A DNA stretch of 64,000 bases from Thalassospira sp. MCCC 1A01428 (GTDB lineage Bacteria; Pseudomonadota; Alphaproteobacteria; Rhodospirillales; Thalassospiraceae). The stretch lies in the NCBI RefSeq assembly GCF_002115825.1, contig NZ_JFJZ01000019.1:1-64000 (forward strand), given 5' to 3'. The first letter of the stretch is position 1. The number at the start of each line of letters is the position of its first letter. Positions 35,053 through 43,107 of the stretch are shown in pieces. The translations under genes and the position numbers were made by a program. The notes beneath the pieces were generated by a model. It ran no database searches. It was not told where the DNA came from and saw nothing but the letters and a program-made list of their open reading frames with translations.

Positions 35053-35086
35053 ACAGGCTGGCATCAAAAAAATGCTGCCAGCCTGT
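35053..35086 (+). terminator. Strong stem-loop after gnd
   Basis: ACAGGCTGGCA (35053-35063) and TGCCAGCCTGT (35076-35086) form a perfect 11-base-pair stem with an A-rich 12-base loop, 15 bases after the gnd stop. There is no T tract after it, so it may protect the mRNA end or act with Rho rather than as a classic terminator. Confidence 0.5.
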
Positions 35087-35257
35087 AAAGATCGCCTGTG
35101 GCGAGTTCATCTTGTTTCCCACCAAAATCTACATAAAACAATCACCATAATAACAAATACTTAAGTTGATTATCCTCATGTAAAATACAGAACTTCAAGC
35201 TGTAAAAATCCAACGGAATTTTTCACATTAAATGACTGAAAACGGAATTTTCGACGC

Positions 35258-36427
35258 TTGAACGCCTCACATTCCACTCCACCCACTGTTCTGATTACGG
35301 GTGCGCGTGCCCCGGTTGCGCTTCACTTGGCCCGGCTATTTCATGGCGCAGGCTGGCGCGTTGTGATGGCCGATAGCATCCGACATCCGATCTCGGCGGC
35401 AAGTGCATGTTGTTCACGTTATTTTTCGATCCCTTCTCCACGCTTTGAACCATCGCAATATGGGGATGCAATCGATGATATCCTCACGGCTGAAAACCCG
35501 GCGCTGGTTGTACCAAGCTGTGAAGAAGTTTTTTATCTGGCCAATCTGTGGATGCAACGGGGGTTTACGCATACTCTTTTTGCACCTGAATTTTCCCTGC
35601 TAGGTACTGTTCATAACAAATTCAAATTCATTGAATTATGTCGCGCGCTAAAACTGGAAACACCCGATACCCGTTTGATCGAGAACGTTAATGATTTGAA
35701 ATCATATAGCGATCAGGCACATAATCTGGTTTTCAAACCGGTTTGGTCCCGTTTTGCCAAACAGATATTTATCTGCCCAAGCGCAGAGCAGCTTGCCCAG
35801 ATTAACCCCACATCACGAATGCCCTGGATCGCGCAGACATTCGTTCGCGGACAAGAATTAAGTGCCTATGCTGTTGCCAGAAATGGCAAGCTGGTTGCCC
35901 TTTCAGTGTATCAATGCCGTTACCGTGCCGGGCAGGGGGCTGGTATCTATTTTGAACCGGCAACGAACGGTGCAATACACAAATTCATTGATCACTTCAT
36001 CACCGGGACAAACTGGAACGGGCAGGTATCTTTTGATTTTATCGAAATGCAAAATGGCGAAGTTCTTCCACTGGAATGTAACCCCAGAGCAACCAGCGGA
36101 TTACACTTCTTTCAACGGCCAACACCATTTGTTGATGCCATAACGCTGCGATCCGGTGATGGTATGATCAAACGCCATAAGGTGCCGCAAACATTGCCCT
36201 TGGCAATGTGGTATTATGGCTTGCCCAAAGCATTACGCACCGGGAAAATGGTTTCATTTCTAAAGGACCTTAACCAGGCAGAACATATCCTGGAATGGCC
36301 AGCAGATAATGGCCCCAAACGCGGGCAATGGCGTTCTTTTTTAGAAATGATCACGCGATCCATGCGTCACCGCAGCAGCCTGCAACAGGCCAGCACATAT
36401 GATATCGAATGGAATGGTCCAGACTAA
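35258..36427 (+). CDS. ATP-grasp family ligase of unknown substrate
   Basis: The 389-residue protein has an N-terminal Rossmann-like pre-ATP-grasp domain (VLITGARAPVALHLARLFHGAGW) and an ATP-grasp fold. LVFKPVWSRFAKQIFIC fits the ATP-binding loop region, and E273-C-N-P-R277 the metal-binding motif. Such enzymes join a carboxylate to an amine or thiol through an acyl-phosphate. The start is TTG with only a weak binding site. It converges with the Rieske gene, their stop codons overlapping by four bases. Together with the GNAT and Rieske genes it may form a small biosynthetic locus (inference). Confidence 0.8.
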   Translation: MNASHSTPPTVLITGARAPVALHLARLFHGAGWRVVMADSIRHPISAASACCSRYFSIPSPRFEPSQYGDAIDDILTAENPALVVPSCEEVFYLANLWMQRGFTHTLFAPEFSLLGTVHNKFKFIELCRALKLETPDTRLIENVNDLKSYSDQAHNLVFKPVWSRFAKQIFICPSAEQLAQINPTSRMPWIAQTFVRGQELSAYAVARNGKLVALSVYQCRYRAGQGAGIYFEPATNGAIHKFIDHFITGTNWNGQVSFDFIEMQNGEVLPLECNPRATSGLHFFQRPTPFVDAITLRSGDGMIKRHKVPQTLPLAMWYYGLPKALRTGKMVSFLKDLNQAEHILEWPADNGPKRGQWRSFLEMITRSMRHRSSLQQASTYDIEWNGPD

Positions 36428-37413
36428 AGGTCAATAAAGCAGGTGGATGGCGTATTAGCGGCCTCGGGCAATTTACCGGCCATAATTGCTTCTATATCAC
36501 GTCGCAAAAAATCAAGCGGACCGATGACAGGTTTGACATTGGGGAAAAACGCAGCATTTTTGCTGGATGATTTTAGAACTTTGCGATCTTGCTGCAAAGC
36601 GATTGAAAACATTGGCCCGAACGCAAATGATTTCAGATAGTCAAGGATCCCGCCGCGCGGGCCAATCAGGCACCCAATACCCTCGACATGTTCATTTGTT
36701 GACTGGCGTAAATGAAACGTGGTTGCCAGAACCAATCCCTTGACGCTCCAATATTCCAGTTCGGCCACCCCCGGATATCGAAAACGCCCGATTGTTTTAA
36801 GACGTGGGCCTTCAAGCAGCCGGCTGATCAGGCCATGCTGGCGTTCTTCGCCGGTATAGCACGCCTCAACCCAGCCATCGCCGCCGGTGATGATGACGCG
36901 CACACGCTGGCGCTTGGGGCTTAATCCGCGCAATAAGCCCTTGTGCGTAAAATGGGTGTGTGTTGCATCCAGAATGTTTTCTGCAGCGTCGAGCACAGAT
37001 GAGCGGGTTTGGCTGCGAACAAGTTTGATCCTTGTCTCCCGGCCCTCCATGCAATGCAAATAGGGCAAGTGCTCAGGCCTGCCTTTCGACAGAAAAAGAA
37101 CGCCTTCCTTCTCAAAGGTTTGCAAAGTTGGAATACGAAGGGCAGGGGTTTTCTCTATCAACCCGGGAATGGCTGTGCAGTATCCCGATGCGTTAAATCT
37201 CCAGCCATGATACGGGCACTCGATTTCTCCGTTACAGACCTTTCCCCCGGAAAGCTCTACCAAGCGGTGCGGGCAGCGATCATATAATGCGGCGATCTTT
37301 GCGCCGCTACGAAACAAAACAACCGGTTTCCCAAAAAACATTATGCGCTTGGGCTTATGCCCAATATCCGAGAGTCGTGCGACGGCATGCCAGGCTTCAG
37401 AAAGGACGTTCAC
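36424..37413 (-). CDS. Rieske non-heme iron oxygenase
   Basis: The 329-residue protein has a Rieske [2Fe-2S] domain with C47-P-H49 and C66-P-Y-H69, then a catalytic domain whose iron site is D149-A-T-H152-T-H-F-T-H157 (D-x2-H-x4-H). This fits oxygenases of the vanillate demethylase / pheophorbide oxygenase branch, which hydroxylate or demethylate. No reductase gene is beside it. It overlaps the upstream acyltransferase gene by ATGA, so the two are made together. The substrate is unknown. Confidence 0.88.
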   Translation of the reverse strand: MNVLSEAWHAVARLSDIGHKPKRIMFFGKPVVLFRSGAKIAALYDRCPHRLVELSGGKVCNGEIECPYHGWRFNASGYCTAIPGLIEKTPALRIPTLQTFEKEGVLFLSKGRPEHLPYLHCMEGRETRIKLVRSQTRSSVLDAAENILDATHTHFTHKGLLRGLSPKRQRVRVIITGGDGWVEACYTGEERQHGLISRLLEGPRLKTIGRFRYPGVAELEYWSVKGLVLATTFHLRQSTNEHVEGIGCLIGPRGGILDYLKSFAFGPMFSIALQQDRKVLKSSSKNAAFFPNVKPVIGPLDFLRRDIEAIMAGKLPEAANTPSTCFIDL

Positions 37414-38534
37414 AAATCAAACCTTTCCAGCAAAGGAATTCCAATGCGTGACAATATCCATTCCATTATTCGAATGGCGCAGCGCTGTTTTCGTGGAAGA
37501 TGTTTTTCATAAACCGCAGTATATTCAATTATCGGCTTTGCCCCTCTGAGACGCTTAAAGCTCCCTGCACCGGCACTCATGTTGAAAAACTGTTTGTTAT
37601 CCAAAGCCAGTGACTGCCCAACAGCCATAACAAGGCGATAAAGCCCATCCTTACGCGGCAAGCTTGTATCATATCCAACAATCGGCTGGGTCAGGGTTTG
37701 GACATTGGAAAAGAAACCTGCCACAGCAACAAGCTGGCCTGCATCATCACGGTATCCGGCCAGCTTAAACAGGCCACGCTGATGCATTTCACGGATATAA
37801 CAGGGCGAATAATCCGGGTTTAGGGGGGTGTATTTATCAATATACAACATTTTATAAAGGTCGGCCGCGCGGTGATAGTCAGCCTCGGTGAAGCTGTCGT
37901 CAGGTGCAAACAAATACCGGGTTTGGCGTCTTAGAGCCCGATCATAACGCACGTTTTGTGGCAGTTTGGGGGGCGGCTGACGGCCATCAAAGAGGTATAT
38001 CCGGCGGGCAGGGAGCAAACGAAAACCGGCCTCCCGCAGATTTTTGATGGTCTCGAAATCTGTCTGCTTGTTTAACGAACGAACGACAATAGCGTGGCCC
38101 GGATGTGTCGTGGAAACCTGTTTAGCAATATTACGGGCCGACATCTCATCAATAAAGGGAACCGGATTGGTCGATAACAGCCAATTATTGATCTGGGCTT
38201 GCCGATCCAACCCCGTCGCCAATAGCAACGGACGGCAACAGTGAATAAGAATTTTGACAAGACGAAACAGGATCGGCGATTGCACAAAATTTCGCGTCTC
38301 ATCAATAGCATAATCAATATAAGCTGTGCGGGGGCAGCAAATATAGCAATTTGCATCCTTGGTCGGGCGGTTGATCGAAACCGGGAAATCGGTTCCGTTA
38401 ACCGTGATCTTTGTTATTTCTGTTTCGAGATTGGCAATTAGTTCGCCAATCGGAACAGCATTGAACAAGCCTACAAACTGCTCAACGGCTTTAGTGTTAT
38501 TTGATTGTTGAAATTCCGGTGTTGCCAACATCAC
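37410..38534 (-). CDS. GNAT-like acyltransferase of unknown function
   Basis: The 374-residue protein is not a standard small GNAT. About 210 N-terminal residues are of uncertain fold. The C-terminal half (about 215-374) has a GNAT/FemAB-like pattern: GLFKLAGYRDDAGQLVAVAGFFS, GLYRLVMAVGQSLAL, then NMSAGAGSFKRLRGAKPIIEYTAVY. Such proteins transfer an acyl or aminoacyl group. It leads the operon with the Rieske oxygenase and has its own promoter region upstream. Confidence 0.65.
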   Translation of the reverse strand: MMLATPEFQQSNNTKAVEQFVGLFNAVPIGELIANLETEITKITVNGTDFPVSINRPTKDANCYICCPRTAYIDYAIDETRNFVQSPILFRLVKILIHCCRPLLLATGLDRQAQINNWLLSTNPVPFIDEMSARNIAKQVSTTHPGHAIVVRSLNKQTDFETIKNLREAGFRLLPARRIYLFDGRQPPPKLPQNVRYDRALRRQTRYLFAPDDSFTEADYHRAADLYKMLYIDKYTPLNPDYSPCYIREMHQRGLFKLAGYRDDAGQLVAVAGFFSNVQTLTQPIVGYDTSLPRKDGLYRLVMAVGQSLALDNKQFFNMSAGAGSFKRLRGAKPIIEYTAVYEKHLPRKQRCAIRIMEWILSRIGIPLLERFDL

Positions 38535-38832
38535 AGAACCGGTCGAACCATACGTGTTCGAGAAGTCTCGATCTTCGGCACATCATTCAATTTTCTCAAT
38601 CTCTATACCATATCGCGAGAAATGGGTTCATCGGCAACGAATTCGCCACAAGAAGTAAATTCAGAAACGCTCCAGCTGCACCATCTTTAACAAAGATCAA
38701 GAAGATCTATAATATATATTATGACAAATATTCGTCAAATCCGGCTTACATAAAGTTAACGATTTCTCGTAATTTTCACACAACATCATATGGTTACCAA
38801 CTATTTTTCATCCTTCTCAGCCTAAACCCGGA
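38535..38832 (-). promoter_or_regulatory. Promoter region of the GNAT-Rieske operon with a palindrome
   Basis: On the minus strand TTGACG (38738-38733) lies 18 bases before TATTAT (38714-38709), a good sigma-70-type match. An imperfect palindrome, TGAC-A-AATATT-C-GTCA, at 38722-38737 overlaps the -35 element, where a regulator could bind. The segment is clearly AT-rich and holds no gene. Confidence 0.5.
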
Positions 38833-39486
38833 TCACAAATAACGCCGGTGCAATTCTTCCATTCGGGTTCTTTCCTTTCGGGTCCGGCATTGTCCGGTTT
38901 CGGCATCGTGTGGATGAACACGCCCGTTTTTGTCGATATCAAATGTTCGACTGGCTCCGATGACACCTTTTTCAGAACTATACACACCAACCACCATAAC
39001 CTCGAATGACTTGCATCTTATACCTTCCTGATCAAGAAGATCTGTTGTTGCATCGATGTTTTGGCCTTGATGTTCAGCATTCCGCTGCGTAATCAACCCT
39101 TTGATATCCCCGATATCTAGCGACGTTCCCGCCGATAATGGCCCTTGAAAAGTTCCATATTCATTGGTGTCTGCGCGCTGGTCGTCCTGCATCGGTTCCC
39201 AATCACTGACAAGGTACCAATGTTCACGCTCGGCGTTCTCATCATCACCATCTGTATGCAAGCCCACGAGAATGACGTCGATATGAACGCTTTCCTGGCT
39301 CATATTGCTAACCAGAAACCGGGACCGCAACGAGCGCCCCCGTGTTTGATTAATCAGCAATTTGGGACGCCGGGTGCGGCGATATTGAGCCATCAGGATC
39401 TGGGCATAAAATATCCAGATACCCAGCGTCGCAAAGCTGACGGTAATCTGTAAAACGGTATGGTAATTTTCGATCCAATTCAGCAT
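38833..39486 (-). CDS. Unknown single-span membrane protein
   Basis: The 217-residue product has one N-terminal membrane segment (VLQITVSFATLGIWIFYAQILM, about residues 10-31). A basic stop-transfer region (QYRRTRRPKL) follows, then a soluble charged domain likely in the cytoplasm. The family is not recognised. The ATG at 39486 follows GGGTAGAA and sits just before the membrane segment; two upstream ATGs (39507, 39555) have no clear site. It is not obviously coupled to the Rieske cluster or to the ectoine genes. Confidence 0.6.
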   Translation of the reverse strand: MLNWIENYHTVLQITVSFATLGIWIFYAQILMAQYRRTRRPKLLINQTRGRSLRSRFLVSNMSQESVHIDVILVGLHTDGDDENAEREHWYLVSDWEPMQDDQRADTNEYGTFQGPLSAGTSLDIGDIKGLITQRNAEHQGQNIDATTDLLDQEGIRCKSFEVMVVGVYSSEKGVIGASRTFDIDKNGRVHPHDAETGQCRTRKERTRMEELHRRYL

Positions 39487-39773
39487 TTCTACCCGCCAAA
39501 CATTCATGAAATAACGGGCTTGGCTTAATGCAACCCCGCAAACACGGATGTTCAACGTCCTGAATTTTAAAGAGTTCCCGTTTTAAACGGACCGCTGCTC
39601 CTGGCGTATTTCACCTGAAAATCAACCCGCGCCATCCCCCGGGACCGCGCATAAAATCTTTTCACGCAAGGATAACGCCCCGTCGTCCCTCAAAAAGGCT
39701 ACTTGAATTAGAGGTGTATCACCACGGACGGACGACAATTTTGATTAATTGCGGAATTTTCACCCCGCCGACC

Positions 39774-40268
39774 TCAGTTTCGGGACGTATCGTTGCTTTT
39801 TTCAACAATAACTTCATGATCCAGCAATGGCGCAACATCAATATCGCCCGCATCCATCATGGTTGATACGCGCTGAAGGGCCGCCACCAGAAAGCTTTGC
39901 TCCCAGTCCTCCAGATTATTGAACCTTTCTGAAAAACGATCATGCAGCGCCATTGGCGCACGTGCCAGAACCCCGCGGGCAGCTTCCGTAAGACGAACAT
40001 AAACCTTGCGTTTGTCCGAATGTCCCCGCGCCCGCTGCACCAGCCCCATTAATTGTAATTTATCGACCAGCGCGGTCGTTGATGCCTGGGCAAGGTTAAC
40101 CTTGGCCGCAATTTCACCGACTGTCATTTCGCCGGAATCTTCCAGCGACTGCAGGACCAATAATTGTGATGTTTTCAGGCCCGCCAGCTTGCTAAGACGC
40201 TTGGCATGTATATCGCTGGCGCGCAATATCCGTCTAATTGAAATCAGGGCGTCGTGAAGTCTGTCCAT
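39774..40268 (-). CDS. ectR: EctR-like MarR family regulator of the ectoine operon
   Basis: The 164-residue product from the chosen start is a MarR winged helix protein: LKTSQLLVLQSLEDSGEMTVGEIAAKVNLAQASTTALVDKLQLMGLVQRARGHSDKRKVYVRLTEAA. It is divergent from ectA, the arrangement of EctR1 in halophilic methylotrophs, where it represses ectABC-ask (family knowledge). The frame is open to 40439, but a TATAAT at 40373-40368 would put the transcript start near 40361. That makes the ATG at 40268, with GGA upstream, the best start. An ATG at 40364 cannot be excluded. Confidence 0.8.
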   Translation of the reverse strand: MDRLHDALISIRRILRASDIHAKRLSKLAGLKTSQLLVLQSLEDSGEMTVGEIAAKVNLAQASTTALVDKLQLMGLVQRARGHSDKRKVYVRLTEAARGVLARAPMALHDRFSERFNNLEDWEQSFLVAALQRVSTMMDAGDIDVAPLLDHEVIVEKSNDTSRN

Positions 40269-40360
40269 TTGCGGGTTCCGAGCGGCAATCAACAAGTACT
40301 TCTTATAACCTGCCAAAGCCCTGTCAGACAACGACTTTTCAGCATTTCCATTGATTTCCC

Positions 40361-40535
40361 ACATAATATTATATCGAATGCTATGGTTATGTGACATCGA
40401 AAAACTTTGGAAATGAATTTGTTCCGATATATTTAGCAAATAAATTATTCATTTAGTTTCAGCAGCTTATCAGAATAACCGCAAAACTCGCCACCTTCTA
40501 TCTTGATTAAAATATATCGATAATCTATGTTTCTG
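40361..40535. promoter_or_regulatory. ectR-ectA divergent promoter region
   Basis: For ectA, TTGATT (40503-40508) lies 17 bases before TATGTT (40526-40531). The perfect palindrome TATCGATA (40515-40522) sits in the spacer, where EctR could bind. For ectR, GTCACA lies 16 bases before TATAAT (40373-40368) on the minus strand. The placements are my reading; EctR and osmotic control are inferred from related operons. Confidence 0.5.
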
Positions 40536-40581
40536 ATCGTTAAGCTAAATCGATTGACGAAACAATTAGGCAGATAGAACG

Positions 40582-41130
40582 ATGAAAGTTGCCACAAGCG
40601 ACGGCAAATCGACCCGCAAGACCAACCTGGTTATTCGCAAGCCGAAGTCCACCGATGGGGCTGCGGTGAACGAATTGATTGCTTCTTGCAAGCCGCTTGA
40701 TGAGAACTCTGTTTACTGCAACCTGCTGCAATGCTCGCACTTTGCACCTACCTGTGCACTGGCCGAGCTTGACGGCGAAGTGGTCGGTTTTGTGTCCGGT
40801 TATCTTGTTCCGGAAACACCTGAACGCCTGTTTATCTGGCAGGTGGCGGTTTCTCCCAAGGCGCGCGGCCTGAAGCTGGGCAAGCGCATGATCCTGGATA
40901 TCCTTGATCGCCGTGTGTGCCACGACGTAAGCGAACTGCACACCACCATCACCACATCGAATGCCCCGTCACAGGGTGTCTTTCGCTCGGTGGCACGCGA
41001 ACTTGAAACAGATGTGAACCGCAAGGTTTTGTTTGAACGTGAAACACATTTTGATGGCGCCGCTGCCAGTGAAATTCTGTGGCAGATTGGACCGTTTGAA
41101 CGCGTAGATGTCGCACGCGTTGCCGCCTGA
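40582..41130 (+). CDS. ectA: L-2,4-diaminobutyrate N-acetyltransferase
   Basis: The 182-residue GNAT enzyme acetylates the gamma-amino group of diaminobutyrate with acetyl-CoA, the second step of ectoine synthesis. Signs are LVIRKPKSTDGAAVNELIASCKPLDENSVYCNLL at the start, and the acetyl-CoA site IWQVAVSPKARGLKLGKRMI. TTITTSNAPSQGVFRSVAREL is the family-typical stretch. It is the first gene of ectA-ectB-ectC-ask. Confidence 0.96.
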   Translation: MKVATSDGKSTRKTNLVIRKPKSTDGAAVNELIASCKPLDENSVYCNLLQCSHFAPTCALAELDGEVVGFVSGYLVPETPERLFIWQVAVSPKARGLKLGKRMILDILDRRVCHDVSELHTTITTSNAPSQGVFRSVARELETDVNRKVLFERETHFDGAAASEILWQIGPFERVDVARVAA

Positions 41131-41153
41131 TTTTTCACCTTCAAAAACTGTCA

Positions 41154-41195
41154 AAACGCCGAAATTCCGGGAACAAACCCGGGTCTTCGGCGTTT
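41154..41195 (+). other. Long hairpin between ectA and ectB
   Basis: Outer arms AAACGCCGAA and TTCGGCGTTT and inner arms CCGGG and CCCGG form a two-part stem with a six-base loop. There is no T tract. It may tune the ratio of ectA to downstream messages by stabilising or processing the mRNA. Confidence 0.6.
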
Positions 41196-41244
41196 GATAT
41201 GACAGAAGAAAAATTTATTTTCTCCCCAAATGAAAGAGAGAATT

Positions 41245-42531
41245 ATGACTGTATTTGATCGCCTTGAATCGGAAGTTCAGAGCTATGCCCGCTCCTTCCC
41301 CGTAACCTTCAAAAAAGCTGAAGGTTCATGGCTGACCGATACGGATGGCAATCGTTATCTGGATTTTCTCGCCGGTGCCGGCAGCCTTAATTATGGCCAT
41401 AACAACCCGGTTTTGCAGGAGCGCCTGATCGACTATATCAAGGCAAACGGCATTACCCACGGTTTGGATATGCATACATCTGCCAAGGAAGAATTCCTGA
41501 GCGCGATGGAAAGCAAAATTTTCAAGCCCCGTAACATGGAATACAAAGTCCAGTTTACCGGTCCGACCGGCACCAATGCGGTTGAAGCAGCCCTTAAGCT
41601 GGCACGCCGCGTTAAAGGCCGTGAAAACGTCATTTCATTCACTAATGGTTTCCATGGTGTAACGCTGGGTTCGCTTGCGGTAACGGGTAATGAACATCAC
41701 CGTGGTGCTGCTGGTGTACCGCTTGATAACGCCGTAGCAGTTCCGTTTGACGGATATATGGGCGATGATGTCGATACAACCGATTATCTGGACCGTGTTC
41801 TTTGTGATAATTCCAGTGGTATCGCTTTGCCTGCCGCCATCATTGTTGAAACGGTACAGGGCGAAGGTGGCCTGAATGCTGCTGATTTTGACTGGTTGAA
41901 AAAAATTGAAGCCCTATGCCGTAAACACGACATTTTGCTGATTGTTGACGACATTCAGGCGGGTTGCGGGCGTACCGGCACATTCTTCAGTTTCGAACCC
42001 GCTGGCATTAAGCCCGATATGATCACGATGTCCAAATCGTTGTCGGGTTATGGTCTGCCCTTTGCCGTTGTACTGATCAAACCGGAATACGACGTATGGC
42101 ATCCGGGCGAGCATAATGGCACGTTCCGCGGTAACAACCACGCCTTTGTAACGGCAGCTGCGGCATTGGAGCATTTCTGGTCTGATGACAAATTTGCTAG
42201 CGACGTGAAAGAAAAGGCCGAATTCCTTGGTAAACGCCTGGAAGAAATTGCCACACGTTACGGCGACAATGGCAGCATCTATCGCAAAGGTCGCGGACTG
42301 ATGCAGGGTATTTGTTTTGAAAGCGGCGAAATTGCCGGCAAGGTTACATCGGAATGCTTTACCCATAACCTGATCATTGAAACCAGCGGCCCAGAAGATG
42401 AAGTGGTTAAATGTCTGGTTCCGCTGACAATTTCAATGGAAGACCTGGCGCATGGTCTGGATGTTCTTGAAATGTCGACAGCAAAGGTCATGGGAAAAAA
42501 CGTCGTGACGGCTAAGGCTGCTGCGGAATAA
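41245..42531 (+). CDS. ectB: Diaminobutyrate-2-oxoglutarate transaminase
   Basis: The 428-residue PLP-dependent class III aminotransferase forms L-2,4-diaminobutyrate from aspartate semialdehyde and glutamate. Signs are [53 protein letters not shown], and [20 protein letters not shown], whose K binds the cofactor. FRGNNHAF is EctB-typical. The ATG at 41245 (AGAGAG upstream) is preferred over 41230. Confidence 0.96.
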   Translation: MTVFDRLESEVQSYARSFPVTFKKAEGSWLTDTDGNRYLDFLAGAGSLNYGHNNPVLQERLIDYIKANGITHGLDMHTSAKEEFLSAMESKIFKPRNMEYKVQFTGPTGTNAVEAALKLARRVKGRENVISFTNGFHGVTLGSLAVTGNEHHRGAAGVPLDNAVAVPFDGYMGDDVDTTDYLDRVLCDNSSGIALPAAIIVETVQGEGGLNAADFDWLKKIEALCRKHDILLIVDDIQAGCGRTGTFFSFEPAGIKPDMITMSKSLSGYGLPFAVVLIKPEYDVWHPGEHNGTFRGNNHAFVTAAAALEHFWSDDKFASDVKEKAEFLGKRLEEIATRYGDNGSIYRKGRGLMQGICFESGEIAGKVTSECFTHNLIIETSGPEDEVVKCLVPLTISMEDLAHGLDVLEMSTAKVMGKNVVTAKAAAE

Positions 42532-42547
42532 CCTGAAATTGATTTTT

Positions 42548-42577
42548 TATGGCAGCGACGTCACCGTTGTTGCCATA
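42548..42577 (+). other. Hairpin between ectB and ectC
   Basis: TATGGCAGCGACG pairs with CGTTGTTGCCATA (13 pairs, two of them G-T) around a four-base TCAC loop. It is 17 bases after ectB and 41 bases before ectC. Confidence 0.6.
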
Positions 42578-42617
42578 AATTTCGAACCATAAAATACAAC
42601 AAATCAAAGAGTTACAA

Positions 42618-43019
42618 ATGATTGTTCGCACCCTGAAAGAATGTGAAGAAACCGGTCGTCGCGTCGTTGCAGACAACTGGGAAAGCACCCGGTTGTCGCT
42701 GGCGGATGATGGTATGGGGTTTTCGTTCCATATCACCACCATTTATGCAGGCACCGAAACCGAAATTTGCTATGCGAACCATTTTGAAACGGTTTACTGC
42801 ATTTCGGGCAATGGCGAAGTTGAAACCATTGACGATGGCAAAAAATACAAAATCGTTCCAGGTACGGTTTACATCCTGAACAAGCATGATCGCCACTATC
42901 TGCGCGGTGGCAGTGAAGACATGGTTGTGGCCTGCGCGTTTAATCCGCCGCTTAACGGGCGTGAAACGCACGATGAAAACGGTGTCTATCCGTTAGATGC
43001 TGATGCCCTTGCCAGCTAA
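42618..43019 (+). CDS. ectC: L-ectoine synthase
   Basis: The 133-residue cupin enzyme cyclises N-gamma-acetyl-diaminobutyrate to ectoine. It matches the family in full: [99 protein letters not shown]. Length is standard. No ectD hydroxylase gene follows. Confidence 0.97.
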   Translation: MIVRTLKECEETGRRVVADNWESTRLSLADDGMGFSFHITTIYAGTETEICYANHFETVYCISGNGEVETIDDGKKYKIVPGTVYILNKHDRHYLRGGSEDMVVACAFNPPLNGRETHDENGVYPLDADALAS

Positions 43020-43107
43020 CGATATATCGGGTTCGGGCGGTGTAACGCATCGCCCTGCCCCCCTTATCCGAGAAACTTCCAAGGAAACGGCCCCCAAAGG
43101 AGGCACC

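Noticed and set aside
42532-43107. An ectD ectoine hydroxylase gene near ectC
   Set aside because: No 2-oxoglutarate dioxygenase-like frame exists in or near the operon, so 5-hydroxyectoine synthesis is not supported here.
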